DNA of 64,000 nt from Clostridia bacterium (GCA_900770385.1 CAAGKK010000027.1:24040-88039); one strand, 5' to 3'; positions 17,800 through 26,487 are shown, counted from the first letter of the stretch. Notes: generated by a model not told the origin, from the letters alone. Translations and numbers: made by a program.

Positions 17800-19407
17800 T
17801 TACTTTACTTCTTCTCCTGTTGTTGCATTATAATATTTTACTGTCGCATTTGTTGCTCCCCACGGTGCGTTACCTAATTCTGTCACTCCATCTTTTACAT
17901 ATACTTTTATTACTAATTTTTTATTACTACATCCTGATAATGAATATTTATAAACCGTGTTCATTGGTGCTTCTTGGCTTCCTAGCTGTAGCTCTGTTAA
18001 ATTTGTACAATTACATATGTAATATAAATCCCACCTATCTCCATATGTCATATTTGATATTATTAATTTATTTAAATTACTACAGTTTCTAAAAGCATTT
18101 TGATATAATGTTATTTTTGTTTTTGCTGATGTACTTACCTCTTTTAAACTTGTACAATTTATAAATGCTGCCTCTCCTATTGATGCTACATTTTCTGGTA
18201 TATTTGTTATTTTTATATTACTACAGTCTTTAAATGCTTTTGTTCCTATTTGCTTTAACTTTGGTGGCAAACTCGTTAGCTTTAAATTTGTACACCCTTC
18301 AAATGCACTGTTTCTTATTGCTGTTATTACTTCTGCATTTGGTATTTGTTCAAAATCAATATTTGTATCTCCTTTGTATAGAGTTCCTAATGATTCCCCT
18401 ACTATATTTCCACTTGTATTATACAGCTCTACTGTTGCATTTGTTGCTCCAAATGGTGCATTAACTAATTCTGTCACTCCATCTTTTACATATACTCTTA
18501 TTACTAATTTTTCATTGCTACATCCTGATAATGAATATCCGTATACCGTATCCATTGGTGCTTCTTGGCTTCCTAGCTGTAGCTCTGTTAAATTTGTACA
18601 ATTACATATGTAATATAAATCCCACCTATCTCCATATGTCATATTTGATATTATTAATTTATTTAGGTTACTACAATTTTTAAAAGCATTTTGATATAGT
18701 GTTATTTTTTTGCTAGTGTCTGCGATAGCACTAGTCATATTTGTACAACCATTAAATGTATCACTACTAATTTTAGTACATGAACTTCCTATTATTACTT
18801 TAGTTATATTTTCTTTTGCTATGTTTTTACTTGTATATGATGTTTCACTTATTGTTGCATCATTTATTTCTAATACCTGTTCTTTATTATTTTCGTCTAA
18901 ATAATATATTTGTGTCATTGCATCTGATCTTATTCCAATGTTTTCTAATAGTTTCTTCTCTTCTTCTGTTACATTATCTTCAAAAAATGCCAACCCATTA
19001 TTTATTATTTTTAATTTATCTTCATATTTTTTCTTAAAGCTTGGTATGTATTTTTTCATATTTTCATAGCCTGATGTGTTTATTGGATTTTTATTTATTT
19101 CTTCTCTATGGGTTACTATATATAATTTTAGTTCTTCATCGTATTGTGCTATTTCATGTTTTAATGTTGCTAGTTTTGCTTTTTCTATTATTCCACTTTT
19201 TGTGATTAATTGTACACTTACTACAGACAAAATTAATAACACTATTATAGTTATAATTAGTGCCAATAGTGTTATTCCTTTTTGAGTATTTCCTTTATGC
19301 TCCGGGCGAACAGAGGCGTCCGCCCCTACATTTATATTATTAATTTTTAATTTTTCATTAATCTGATTACCTGTGTGTACTCCTTCAAGCACTTTAAGTT
19401 TTTTCAT
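17800..19407 (-). CDS. Pilin-like anchored BspA-type leucine-rich repeat surface protein
   Basis: A 535-residue protein. Residues 43-69 (KGITLLALIITIIVLLILSV) look like a type IV prepilin hydrophobic helix with a likely cleavage after G44, though the usual Glu at mature position 5 is absent. A pilin-like linker follows, then BspA/LRR_5 repeats (CTNL, CSNL, CTSLKEV motifs) to the end, a fold used in adhesion. A 277-bp segment is duplicated inside the gene. Residues 27-39 (VGADASVRPEHKG) are encoded by a copy of the dispersed palindromic repeat, which lengthens the leader to about 44 residues. AGAAGGA precedes the ATG. Confidence 0.85.
   Translation of the reverse strand: MKKLKVLEGVHTGNQINEKLKINNINVGADASVRPEHKGNTQKGITLLALIITIIVLLILSVVSVQLITKSGIIEKAKLATLKHEIAQYDEELKLYIVTHREEINKNPINTSGYENMKKYIPSFKKKYEDKLKIINNGLAFFEDNVTEEEKKLLENIGIRSDAMTQIYYLDENNKEQVLEINDATISETSYTSKNIAKENITKVIIGSSCTKISSDTFNGCTNMTSAIADTSKKITLYQNAFKNCSNLNKLIISNMTYGDRWDLYYICNCTNLTELQLGSQEAPMDTVYGYSLSGCSNEKLVIRVYVKDGVTELVNAPFGATNATVELYNTSGNIVGESLGTLYKGDTNIDFEQIPNAEVITAIRNSAFEGCTNLKLTSLPPKLKQIGTKAFKDCSNIKITNIPENVASIGEAAFINCTSLKEVSTSAKTKITLYQNAFRNCSNLNKLIISNMTYGDRWDLYYICNCTNLTELQLGSQEAPMNTVYKYSLSGCSNKKLVIKVYVKDGVTELGNAPWGATNATVKYYNATTGEEVK
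17841..18117 (-). repeat. Internal direct repeat of the LRR gene, distal copy
   Basis: This 277-bp segment matches 18432-18708 with only scattered base changes and no indel visible; corresponding bases are always 591 apart. It encodes the C-terminal LRR block (LYQNAFRNCSNLNKL to ATVKYYN). Confidence 0.9.
18432..18708 (-). repeat. Internal direct repeat of the LRR gene, proximal copy
   Basis: This copy encodes LYQNAFKNCSNLNKL to ATVELYN and matches 17841-18117. High DNA identity in an AT-rich repeat gene suggests a recent duplication or ongoing gene conversion. Confidence 0.9.
19304..19330 (+). repeat. Dispersed palindromic repeat, copy 3, inside a coding region
   Basis: GGGCGAACAGAGG and CGTCCGCCCCTACA form the core palindrome. 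It is read in frame within the leader of the pilin-like LRR protein. Confidence 0.85.
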
Positions 19408-19523
19408 TTATGTTTTCCTTCTTTCTTTAGTTATAATTTTTCTGATTTTATTTTATAATTAATTTTAGTTTTTAGCAATAGGATTTATAAAAATTTATAT
19501 ATTAGTAACCCCTAGATAGTAGC

Positions 19524-19545
19524 AGGCGGACAAAATTATCCGCCT
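19524..19545 (+). repeat. Dispersed palindromic repeat, copy 4
   Basis: AGGCGGACAAA and ATTATCCGCCT form an 8-bp palindrome, followed by ACAT. It lies in the 149-base gap between the LRR gene and the small membrane protein gene. Confidence 0.65.
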
Positions 19546-19556
19546 ACATGTGTATA

Positions 19557-19955
19557 TTATTTTCTTATTCTTCTATTGCACCCACATCCATTGTTATTTT
19601 CATTGTTTATTAAATTTGATAGTAACTCATTTAATGTATTAATGTTATCTTCTAAAGTATCAATACTATCTTGTAATCCATTATTTGCGTTATTACATAT
19701 TCCACTACAATTATTCCAATTAAATCTTCTAATAAGATAACATATTATTCTTATTATTTCTGATGTTATAAATGCTAATATTGCATAAACAACTGCGTTT
19801 AATAGAAAAGATGTTGTATATACTGTATATGATAATATTAAAAATACTGCAAACACTAATATTGAAACTAATAATGGACTATTTAAAACTTTTTGTAAAA
19901 CAATAGATATTAATATAACACTAACAGGAAATATTACAAAAAATAAAATATTCAT
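19557..19955 (-). CDS. Small membrane protein, YbeF/DUF2651-like N-terminus
   Basis: A 132-residue protein when started at the ATG at 19955, which has AGGAGAAAGG upstream; a longer in-frame start at 20003 has none. It contains about three hydrophobic segments in residues 1-75, a soluble tail with an N-rich helix (INTLNELLSNLINN) and ends with a Cys/Arg-rich NGCGCNRRIRK. The N-terminal part resembles the DUF2651 (YbeF) membrane family of Bacillus, but the match is by general look only. Function unknown. Confidence 0.65.
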   Translation of the reverse strand: MNILFFVIFPVSVILISIVLQKVLNSPLLVSILVFAVFLILSYTVYTTSFLLNAVVYAILAFITSEIIRIICYLIRRFNWNNCSGICNNANNGLQDSIDTLEDNINTLNELLSNLINNENNNGCGCNRRIRK

Positions 19956-20040
19956 AAGCCTTTCTCCTTTATGTTTCTTTGTATATATTATGAATAATTG
20001 CAAATTTTTGTTAATAAATTATATTATCTATTGTCTTTTA

Positions 20041-20068
20041 TTGTCTTTTTTATATTTTATAGTATAAT
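20041..20068 (+). promoter_or_regulatory. Sigma-A promoter of the CDF transporter gene
   Basis: TTGTCT (20041-20046) and TATAAT (20063-20068) with a 16-base spacer lie 32 bases before the ATG. Confidence 0.65.
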
Positions 20069-20099
20069 ATTAAGAATACTCTTAAGGAGGACTCTAATT

Positions 20100-20957
20100 A
20101 TGGATAGATATGAATCTACTAAAATTGCTGGGATAATAGGAATTATCGGTAATATTTTTTTACTAATTATAAAATCTTTTATTGGTTTTATTAGTCATTC
20201 TCAAGCCATGATTGCTGATGCAGCTAACAGCGTTGGTGATATTTTTGCTTCTATAATGACTTTTATAGGAAATAAGATTGCAAGTGAACCTAAGGATAAA
20301 TCTCATAATTTTGGTCACGGAAAAGCAGAATATATTTTTTCATTATTCATCAGCATATCTATGATGTTTGTTGCTAGTAAATTGTTAATTGATTGCATAA
20401 TTAATTTTATCACAAATACAAAGTTCACATTTTCCTGGTTTTTGATTATAGTATGTATAATTACTATTATAGTTAAATTTATATTGTTTATATATACAAA
20501 GAAATTATATAAATCTAATAAAAATCTATTGTTAAAATCTAATATGATAGATCACAGAAACGATTGTATTTTAACTGTTTTTACTTTATTATCTATCATT
20601 TTTGGTTTATTCAATATTTATTGGGTTGATCCTATTGTTGGTTTTGGAATCTCTTTATGGATTTTTTACACTGGAATGAAAATATTTATAGAAAGCTATA
20701 ATGTTCTTATGGATAAATCCCTTGATACAAAAACAAATGAATTAATTTTAGATTTAATTCATGAGTACAAAGAAATACAAAAAATAGATGAAATTTGTTC
20801 ATCACCAATTGGATATCAATTTGTAGTTACTGTTAATATTTATATTGATGGCAATATGAGCACTTTTGATAGTCATAAAATAGCTGATACATTAGAAAAA
20901 AATATTGAGGGACTAGACAATATTGCCCAAGCTATTGTACATGTAAATCCTATTTAA
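20100..20957 (+). CDS. Cation diffusion facilitator (CDF) family transporter
   Basis: A 285-residue membrane protein that should exchange a divalent metal such as Zn2+, Fe2+ or Mn2+ for protons. It has six membrane segments. The first metal-site motif is ADAANSVGD (S and D residues near 44-50) with HNFGHGKAEY after it, and the second is MIDHRNDC. The cytoplasmic C-terminal domain has HVN near the end. The ATG at 20100 follows AAGGAGG; an upstream in-frame extension lacks a ribosome binding site. It is a lone plus-strand gene converging on the ribosomal cluster. The ADAANS/HRND pattern suggests a Mn/Fe-type CDF, which is tentative. Confidence 0.92.
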   Translation: MDRYESTKIAGIIGIIGNIFLLIIKSFIGFISHSQAMIADAANSVGDIFASIMTFIGNKIASEPKDKSHNFGHGKAEYIFSLFISISMMFVASKLLIDCIINFITNTKFTFSWFLIIVCIITIIVKFILFIYTKKLYKSNKNLLLKSNMIDHRNDCILTVFTLLSIIFGLFNIYWVDPIVGFGISLWIFYTGMKIFIESYNVLMDKSLDTKTNELILDLIHEYKEIQKIDEICSSPIGYQFVVTVNIYIDGNMSTFDSHKIADTLEKNIEGLDNIAQAIVHVNPI

Positions 20958-21053
20958 TTTATAAAAAGATTAAAATGTTGCTCTTTGTTTATATAAATTT
21001 TCTACTCTATTTTTAAAGAACTTAAAGAGCATGTGTTTATATTTATATAATAA

Positions 21054-21084
21054 TAAAAAAAGAGACGCTTGTCTCTTTTTTTAT
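21054..21084. terminator. Bidirectional terminator between the CDF gene and rplQ
   Basis: AAAAAAAGAGACGC and TTGTCTCTTTTTTT form a short stem with A and T tracts on both sides, so it can end both the plus-strand CDF transcript and the long ribosomal transcript. Confidence 0.85.
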
Positions 21085-21590
21085 ACTAATTCTAATATAA
21101 CTACTTCTGCTGCGTCTCCTCTTCTTGGTCCTTTTTTGATTATTCTTGTATATCCACCAACTCTATCAGCATATTTTGTAGCTATTTCTCCAAATAATTT
21201 TGATGGTAAATCTACACCTTCAACTTTGTTTATTTTTGTCATTATTTTTCTTCTAGCATTTAATCTTGATGGCATATCTTTTTGTCTTTTTTCTGTAGTT
21301 TCTTCTTTAACTACTTTTAAATATTCTTTACCATTTTTGCTTGTTGCTTTTTCAGTAACTTTGTTACCTTTGCTATCTAATTTAGCTTTTACAACTTTCA
21401 TATCTACTGTTTCAAAGTTATCTTTTTCTTTTACTGCTAATGCTATTATACTATCAGCTATAGCTTTTACTTCTTTTGCTCTAGCTTCTGTAGTTTCAAT
21501 TTTACCATGTAAAATTAAATCTGTAGTTAATCCTTTTAGCATAGCTTTTCTTTGATCAGTAGTTCTGCCTAATTTTCTATTTATAGCCAT
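21081..21590 (-). CDS. rplQ: Ribosomal protein L17, with a central insertion
   Basis: The N-terminus (RKLGRTTDQRKAMLKGLTTD) and C-terminus (GGYTRIIKKGPRRGDAA) are standard L17, near the 50S tunnel exit. At 169 residues it is about 50 longer than the roughly 120-residue B. subtilis protein. The extra Lys/Glu-rich segment lies at about residues 54-105 between the two conserved parts. It is the last gene of the cluster and shares its terminator with the CDF gene. Confidence 0.96.
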   Translation of the reverse strand: MAINRKLGRTTDQRKAMLKGLTTDLILHGKIETTEARAKEVKAIADSIIALAVKEKDNFETVDMKVVKAKLDSKGNKVTEKATSKNGKEYLKVVKEETTEKRQKDMPSRLNARRKIMTKINKVEGVDLPSKLFGEIATKYADRVGGYTRIIKKGPRRGDAAEVVILELV

Positions 21591-21638
21591 TTATATTTTC
21601 TCCTCTCTCAAAAATAATTATTAATTTATAATTCTGTT

Positions 21639-22583
21639 TTATTCTTCTTCAGCAAAATCCAATCCTAATGAATGTAATTTGTTTGTTACTTCATCAAATG
21701 ATTTTTTACCTAAATTTCTTACTTTAAGCATTTCTGCTTCTGTTTTATTTGATAAGTCTTCTACTGTAGAAATACCAGCTCTTTTTAAACAATTAAATGA
21801 TCTTACTGATAATTCTAAGTCTTCTATAGACATTTCTAGCACTTTTTCTTTCATTGATTCTTCTTTTTCTACCATAACTTGTGTATGTTTTGTAGCTTCT
21901 GATAAATCTATGAATAATGCTAAATGCTCCGTCATAACTTTAGCAGCTAAACTTAATGCTTCATCTGCTTTTAAGCTTCCATCTGTCCATACCTCTATTT
22001 GAAGTTTATCAAAATCAATCATTTGACCAACTCTAGTATTTTCAACTGTATAATTTACCTTTTTAACAGGTGTGTAAATAGAATCTATTGGTAACATTGC
22101 AATGTCTTGATTTGGTTTTTTATTTTTAGCAGCTGTGTTGTAACCTCTACCTTTATCTGCTGTCATTTCCATTACTAGGCTTCCACCTTCTGCTACTGTT
22201 GCAATATGTAGTTCTGGATTTAGTACTTCTACTGTTCCATCTGTAATGATATCTCCAGCAGTAACTTCTCCTTCGCCTTTATGCTCTATTCTTAAAATTT
22301 TATCTTCATTATCATGAGATTTTAATCTTACACCTTTTAAGTTAACAATTATTTCTGGTACATCTTCTACAACATTTGGTATTGTAGAGAACTCATGTAC
22401 AACACCTTCTATTTTTACTCCTGTGATTGCACATCCTGGAAGTGATGAAAGTAATATTCTTCTTAATGAGTTACCTAATGTTACACCATATCCTCTTTCT
22501 AATGGTTCACATACAAATTTTGCATAATTGTTTTCTTCGTTTATTTCTAGACATTCAATATTTGGCTTTTCAAATTCTATCAT
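21639..22583 (-). CDS. rpoA: RNA polymerase alpha subunit
   Basis: A 314-residue alpha subunit. The N-terminal assembly domain includes GYGVTLGNSLRRILLSSLPG (about 32-51) and the C-terminal domain includes ELSVRSFNCLKRAGI, which contacts UP elements and activators. Length is typical. It lies between rpsD and rplQ as in most Firmicutes. GGGAGG precedes the ATG. The 138-base gap to rpsD holds a TTAGAAG-type hairpin. Confidence 0.98.
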   Translation of the reverse strand: MIEFEKPNIECLEINEENNYAKFVCEPLERGYGVTLGNSLRRILLSSLPGCAITGVKIEGVVHEFSTIPNVVEDVPEIIVNLKGVRLKSHDNEDKILRIEHKGEGEVTAGDIITDGTVEVLNPELHIATVAEGGSLVMEMTADKGRGYNTAAKNKKPNQDIAMLPIDSIYTPVKKVNYTVENTRVGQMIDFDKLQIEVWTDGSLKADEALSLAAKVMTEHLALFIDLSEATKHTQVMVEKEESMKEKVLEMSIEDLELSVRSFNCLKRAGISTVEDLSNKTEAEMLKVRNLGKKSFDEVTNKLHSLGLDFAEEE

Positions 22584-22601
22584 TTTTACCTCCCATATTT
22601 A

Positions 22602-22652
22602 GAAGTTTGATGTTAAATATTAGAAGATATTTCTAACCTCTAACTTCTAACC
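22602..22652 (-). repeat. TTAGAAG-type hairpin between rpsD and rpoA
   Basis: GTTAGAAGTTAGAGGTTAG on the minus strand can pair imperfectly with a following TTTAACATCAAACTTCTAA. The left block matches the one near 7581-7602 at all but a single base. It lies inside the operon just before the rpoA ribosome binding site. Confidence 0.5.
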
Positions 22653-22721
22653 TCTTCTTCTATAACTTTTATATATTTAACTAAGTTATATATTTTTGAA
22701 ATCACTTTCAAAATCCAATTA

Positions 22722-23348
22722 TTATTTAGAGTAAAGCTCTACTATTAAATGTTCTTCAACTGCTAAATCAACATCTTCTCTTGATGCTAATCTAACTACT
22801 TTACCACTTAAGTTTTCAACATCTTTTTCTAACCATGTTGGAACTGGTCTTGCACCATTTGTTTCTAAGTTTTCTTTTACTATTGCTGAATCTTTTTTAA
22901 TTTCTCTAACAGAAATTACATCACCTGGTTTTACTAAGTAAGAAGCTATATCTACTTTTTTACCATTTACATCAAAATGTCCATGGTTTACTAATTGTCT
23001 TGCTTGTGCTCTTGAACTACCAAATCCTAATCTATATACAACATTATCTAATCTGCTTTCTAATATTTGTAATAAAATTTCACCAGTAATTCCTTTTTTA
23101 TTAGAAGCCATTTCAAAATATTTTCTAAATTGTTTTTCTCCAACTCCATAGAATGATTTTGTTTTTTGTTTTTCTCTTAACTGTGTTCCGTATTCAGAAA
23201 GTTTTGCTCTTTTTTGTCCATGTTCTCCTGGTGCATAGTTTCTTCTAGAAACACTACATTTATCAGAATAACATCTTGAACCTTTTAAGAACAATTTTTG
23301 TCCTTCTCTACGGCAAATACGGCATTGTTCATCTTTATATCTTGCCAT
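22722..23348 (-). CDS. rpsD: Ribosomal protein S4
   Basis: A 208-residue 30S assembly protein. The N-terminus carries a zinc-type cysteine set (CRICRREG and later CYSDKC), then NYAPGEHG, and the S4 RNA-binding domain contains RLDNVVYRLGFGSSRAQARQLVNHGH. S4 often represses its own operon in bacteria. It follows rpsK with a 41-base gap. Confidence 0.98.
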   Translation of the reverse strand: MARYKDEQCRICRREGQKLFLKGSRCYSDKCSVSRRNYAPGEHGQKRAKLSEYGTQLREKQKTKSFYGVGEKQFRKYFEMASNKKGITGEILLQILESRLDNVVYRLGFGSSRAQARQLVNHGHFDVNGKKVDIASYLVKPGDVISVREIKKDSAIVKENLETNGARPVPTWLEKDVENLSGKVVRLASREDVDLAVEEHLIVELYSK

Positions 23349-23389
23349 TTTCTTGCTCCTTTCAATTTATTAAACTTTTAATTTTCAAA

Positions 23390-23785
23390 TTATACTCTTC
23401 TTCTTTTTGGTGGTCTACATCCATTATGAGGTATTGGAGTTACATCTTTAATTGCACTTATTTCTAAACCTGCTGTTTGAAGAGATCTTATTGCAGCTTC
23501 TCTACCAGAACCAGGTCCTTTTACAAAAACCTCAACTGTTTTTAGTCCATGTTCCATTGCAGCTTTTGCAGCTGTTTCTGCAGCTTCTCCTGCAGCAAAA
23601 GGTGTACTTTTTCTAGAACCTTTAAATCCTAGTTCTCCTGCACTAGCCCAAGATATTACATTTCCAGCAACATCTGTAATTGTTACAATTGTGTTGTTAA
23701 AACTTGAATGAATATGTGCAGCACCTTTTTCTATATTTTTTCTATTTCTTCTAGGTGTTTTTCTTGTTACAGTTTTGTTTGCCAT
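23390..23785 (-). CDS. rpsK: Ribosomal protein S11
   Basis: A 131-residue protein of the 30S platform. AHIHSSFNNTIVTITD, GFKGSRKSTPFAA and the C-terminal PHNGCRPPKRRRV are the classic S11 signatures. It is of normal length and is placed between rpsM and rpsD. Confidence 0.98.
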   Translation of the reverse strand: MANKTVTRKTPRRNRKNIEKGAAHIHSSFNNTIVTITDVAGNVISWASAGELGFKGSRKSTPFAAGEAAETAAKAAMEHGLKTVEVFVKGPGSGREAAIRSLQTAGLEISAIKDVTPIPHNGCRPPKRRRV

Positions 23786-23851
23786 TTGGTTTTTACCCTC
23801 CTTATAAATTCTAATTATTAAATTCAGTTATTAGATTACTGTTTTTTAGTT

Positions 23852-24223
23852 TTATTTTTTGCTTCTACTAACTAATTTTCTAGGACCTTTTCTTGTACGA
23901 GCATTAGTTTTAGTTCTTTGTCCTCTTACAGGTAGTCCTCTTCTATGTCTTAATCCTCTATAACATCCAATTTCTGTTAATCTTTTAATGTTAAGAGCAA
24001 CTTCTCTTCTTAGATCACCTTCTAGTTTATATTCATCATCTTCTAGAACTTTTCTAATAGCACCTACTTGATCGTCTGTTAAATCTTTTACTCTAGTATC
24101 TGGATTAACTCCAGCTTTTGCTAGAATTTTTTTAGAACTTGATACACCTATTCCATAGATATATGTTAGTCCTATTTCTACTCTTTTTTCTCTAGGTAAA
24201 TCTACTCCTGCTATACGAGCCAT
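23852..24223 (-). CDS. rpsM: Ribosomal protein S13
   Basis: A 123-residue protein of the 30S head that contacts the P-site tRNA and the 50S subunit. It starts MARIAGVDLPREKRVEIGLT and has CYRGLRHRRGLPVRGQRTKTNARTRKGP near the end, split here by normal S13 conservation. It is preceded by a 205-base gap with a strong hairpin, which is unusual within this tightly spaced cluster. Confidence 0.98.
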   Translation of the reverse strand: MARIAGVDLPREKRVEIGLTYIYGIGVSSSKKILAKAGVNPDTRVKDLTDDQVGAIRKVLEDDEYKLEGDLRREVALNIKRLTEIGCYRGLRHRRGLPVRGQRTKTNARTRKGPRKLVSRSKK

Positions 24224-24362
24224 AAATTTAGCACCTCCAAATTTTATTTTTTGTTTTGTTTCTATTTTGTTTGTTTTGTTTGCTTACATTTAAATTGAAA
24301 TGTACTTATTCAAGGATTGTAAAATAGAATAAGAAGTTTTAAATTTCAGCAAACATATATAA

Positions 24363-24422
24363 AAACACAAATTGATATGTAAACCCACCAAGTGGTTTCA
24401 CAGCCGCTACCTAATTTGTGTT
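24363..24422 (-). promoter_or_regulatory. Hairpin with a terminator-like end upstream of rpsM
   Basis: On the minus strand AACACAAATT pairs with AATTTGTGTT, followed by TTTATAT. The loop is structured (AAACCACTTGGTGGGTTT can pair internally). It lies between rpmJ and rpsM. In enterobacteria S4 binds an RNA fold at this same position; an attenuator or r-protein site is inferred here. Confidence 0.5.
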
Positions 24423-24428
24423 AATATC

Positions 24429-24542
24429 TTAACCTTGTCTTTGTTTGTGTTTAGGATTTTCGCATATAACCCTAATAACACCTTTTCTTTTGATTACTTT
24501 GCATTTATCGCATATTTTTTTAACTGATGGTCTTACTTTCAT
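24429..24542 (-). CDS. rpmJ: Ribosomal protein L36
   Basis: A 37-residue protein starting MKVRPSVKKICDKC. The zinc ligands C11, C14, C27 and H32 of the C-type L36 are all present, and it ends KQRQG. Position between infA and rpsM is canonical. AAGAGGTGAAG precedes the ATG at 24542. Confidence 0.97.
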   Translation of the reverse strand: MKVRPSVKKICDKCKVIKRKGVIRVICENPKHKQRQG

Positions 24543-24598
24543 TTTCTTCACCTCTTCTTGAATTTATATCTATAAATTAAAATTAAAAACATTTTTAA

Positions 24599-24817
24599 TT
24601 ACTTTGCTCTCCAAGTAATTCTACCTCTAGATAGATCATATGGAGAAAGCTCAACTCTAACTTTATCACCTGGTAATATTTTTATATAGTTCATTCTTAA
24701 TTTTCCTGAAATATGTGCCAATATTTGGTGACCATTTTCAAGTTCAACTTTAAAATTTGTATTTGGTAAAGTTTCTACTACTGTACCTTCAACCTCTATA
24801 ACATCCTCTTTTGCCAA
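24599..24817 (-). CDS. infA: Translation initiation factor IF-1
   Basis: A 72-residue OB-fold protein (AKEDVIEVEGTVVETLPN to RGRITWRAK) that helps block the A site during initiation. I choose a TTG start at 24817 because AGGAGGG lies at the right distance and the product then begins exactly as other IF-1 proteins. An upstream in-frame start would add 18 residues unlike any IF-1. Confidence 0.96.
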   Translation of the reverse strand: MAKEDVIEVEGTVVETLPNTNFKVELENGHQILAHISGKLRMNYIKILPGDKVRVELSPYDLSRGRITWRAK

Positions 24818-24896
24818 TGTTATCCCTCCTATTTTTGTGCAATAAAATGCAAAAATCGCATAATAGCACAATTAACTCATATATTATACATGATTA

Positions 24897-25667
24897 TTAT
24901 AATAATGTCAATACTTCTGGCTCTTTTTCTGTAATTAGAACTGTATTTTCATAATGTGCTGCATTTGTTCCATCTTCAGTAACAATCGTCCAACCATCAT
25001 CTAATTCTAATATATTGTGTTTTCCTGCTATAACCATTGGTTCTATTGCTAGTGTCATACCAGGTTCAAGTTTTGGCCCTTTACCTGATTTCCCAAAGTT
25101 TGGTATTCCTGGATCCTCATGCATACTTCTTCCAATTCCATGTCCTTGAAATTCTCTAACAACACTAAAGCCATTTTTTTCTATGTATTCTCCTATTGCA
25201 TGTGATATATCACCAATCCTGTATCCTTTTTTAGCAAATTTTATTCCTTCAAAGAAAGCTTGTTTTGTTACTTCAAGTAATTTTTCATCTTCCTTTTTTC
25301 CTTTTCCTACAATGTATGTTCTAGCTGCATCGCCATTAAATCCATCTTTATATGCTACTAGGTCAATACTAATAACATCTCCTTCTTTTAAAATTACTTT
25401 ACTAGAAGGTATTCCATGTATAACTTCATCATTTACAGATGCACATATACTTGCTGGAAAATCTGGTACTCTTTTGTCATATGAAGGGTACCCTTTTTGT
25501 GCTGGTATTCCTCCATTTTTTCTGATTGTTTCTTCTGCTATTCTATCTAATTCTAATGTAGATATCCCTGGTTTTATTGCTTCTGCTATAGCTTTATGAG
25601 TTAGAGCTGTTACTCTACAGGCTTCTTTCATTAATTCTATTTCTCTTTTTGATTTAATATCTATCAT
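24897..25667 (-). CDS. map: Methionine aminopeptidase type I
   Basis: A 256-residue enzyme that removes the initiator methionine from new proteins. The two-metal site is formed by D in ISIDLVAYKDGF, D in GDAARTY, H in GHGIGRSMHEDP, E in AIEPM and E in VTEDG. It starts one base after the adk stop, so the two genes are translationally coupled. Confidence 0.98.
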   Translation of the reverse strand: MIDIKSKREIELMKEACRVTALTHKAIAEAIKPGISTLELDRIAEETIRKNGGIPAQKGYPSYDKRVPDFPASICASVNDEVIHGIPSSKVILKEGDVISIDLVAYKDGFNGDAARTYIVGKGKKEDEKLLEVTKQAFFEGIKFAKKGYRIGDISHAIGEYIEKNGFSVVREFQGHGIGRSMHEDPGIPNFGKSGKGPKLEPGMTLAIEPMVIAGKHNILELDDGWTIVTEDGTNAAHYENTVLITEKEPEVLTLL

Positions 25668-25668
25668 T

Positions 25669-26337
25669 TTAATTATCCTTCTTTAACATTTCATATACTT
25701 CTTTTGCAACATCCACTGCCATTTTATTTATTTTTAAGCTTACTTCTGAAGAATATAAAACGCCTCTTTCTTTATAATAATCTACAATTGGAGCTGATTG
25801 TTTATAATATGCGTCTAATCTGCTCTTTACAGTTTCTTCATTATCATCTTTTCTTTGTATTAGCTCTGCTCCACATTTATCACAAATTCCTTCTTGTTTT
25901 GGTGGATTTAATTTTGTATTATATACTGCTTTGCAATCTTGATTTGAGCATATTCTTCTAGATACTATTCTATCTATAATTTCACTTTCTGGTGTTTCTA
26001 GATTAATAGCTAATCTTATGCTTTTTCCCATATTTTTAAGCATTTCATCTAATGCTTCTGCTTGTGCAATAGTTCTTGGAAATCCATCTAATATTATTCC
26101 ATTTTGCACATCTGCATCTTTAAATCTTTCTTCTATAATTTTTATAGTTACATCATCTGGAACTAACATTCCTTTTGAAATATATTTTTCTGCTTCAACT
26201 CCTACTTCTGTTTTTTCTGCTATTGCTTTTCTAAAAATGTCACCTGTTGAAACTTGTGGAATTCCTAGCTTTTCTGATAAGTTTGATGCTACTGTTCCTT
26301 TTCCTGTTCCTGGTGCTCCTAACATTATTAATACCAT
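25669..26337 (-). CDS. adk: Adenylate kinase
   Basis: A 222-residue enzyme that interconverts 2 ADP with ATP and AMP. The P-loop GAPGTGKGT is at 7-15, DGFPRT is at about 84-89, and a zinc-binding LID uses C at CSNQDC and CDKCG, the long Gram-positive form. It follows secY in the usual order, after a 239-base gap. Confidence 0.98.
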   Translation of the reverse strand: MVLIMLGAPGTGKGTVASNLSEKLGIPQVSTGDIFRKAIAEKTEVGVEAEKYISKGMLVPDDVTIKIIEERFKDADVQNGIILDGFPRTIAQAEALDEMLKNMGKSIRLAINLETPESEIIDRIVSRRICSNQDCKAVYNTKLNPPKQEGICDKCGAELIQRKDDNEETVKSRLDAYYKQSAPIVDYYKERGVLYSSEVSLKINKMAVDVAKEVYEMLKKDN

Positions 26338-26487
26338 AATTATCTCTCCTTTATTATTGTATTTAGTGTTTGATATTTAGCACATAGTATTATTAGTACA
26401 TAATTTGTTATTTTTATATGAATTAATACAAGTCTAAATCATTATACAACACTTATAACTATTATACTTAATAAATATAATACTTAT

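Noticed and set aside
24363..24422. A tRNA gene in the rpmJ-rpsM gap
   Set aside because: The hairpin cannot form a cloverleaf and lacks T-loop and CCA-end features. No tRNA was found anywhere in the window.
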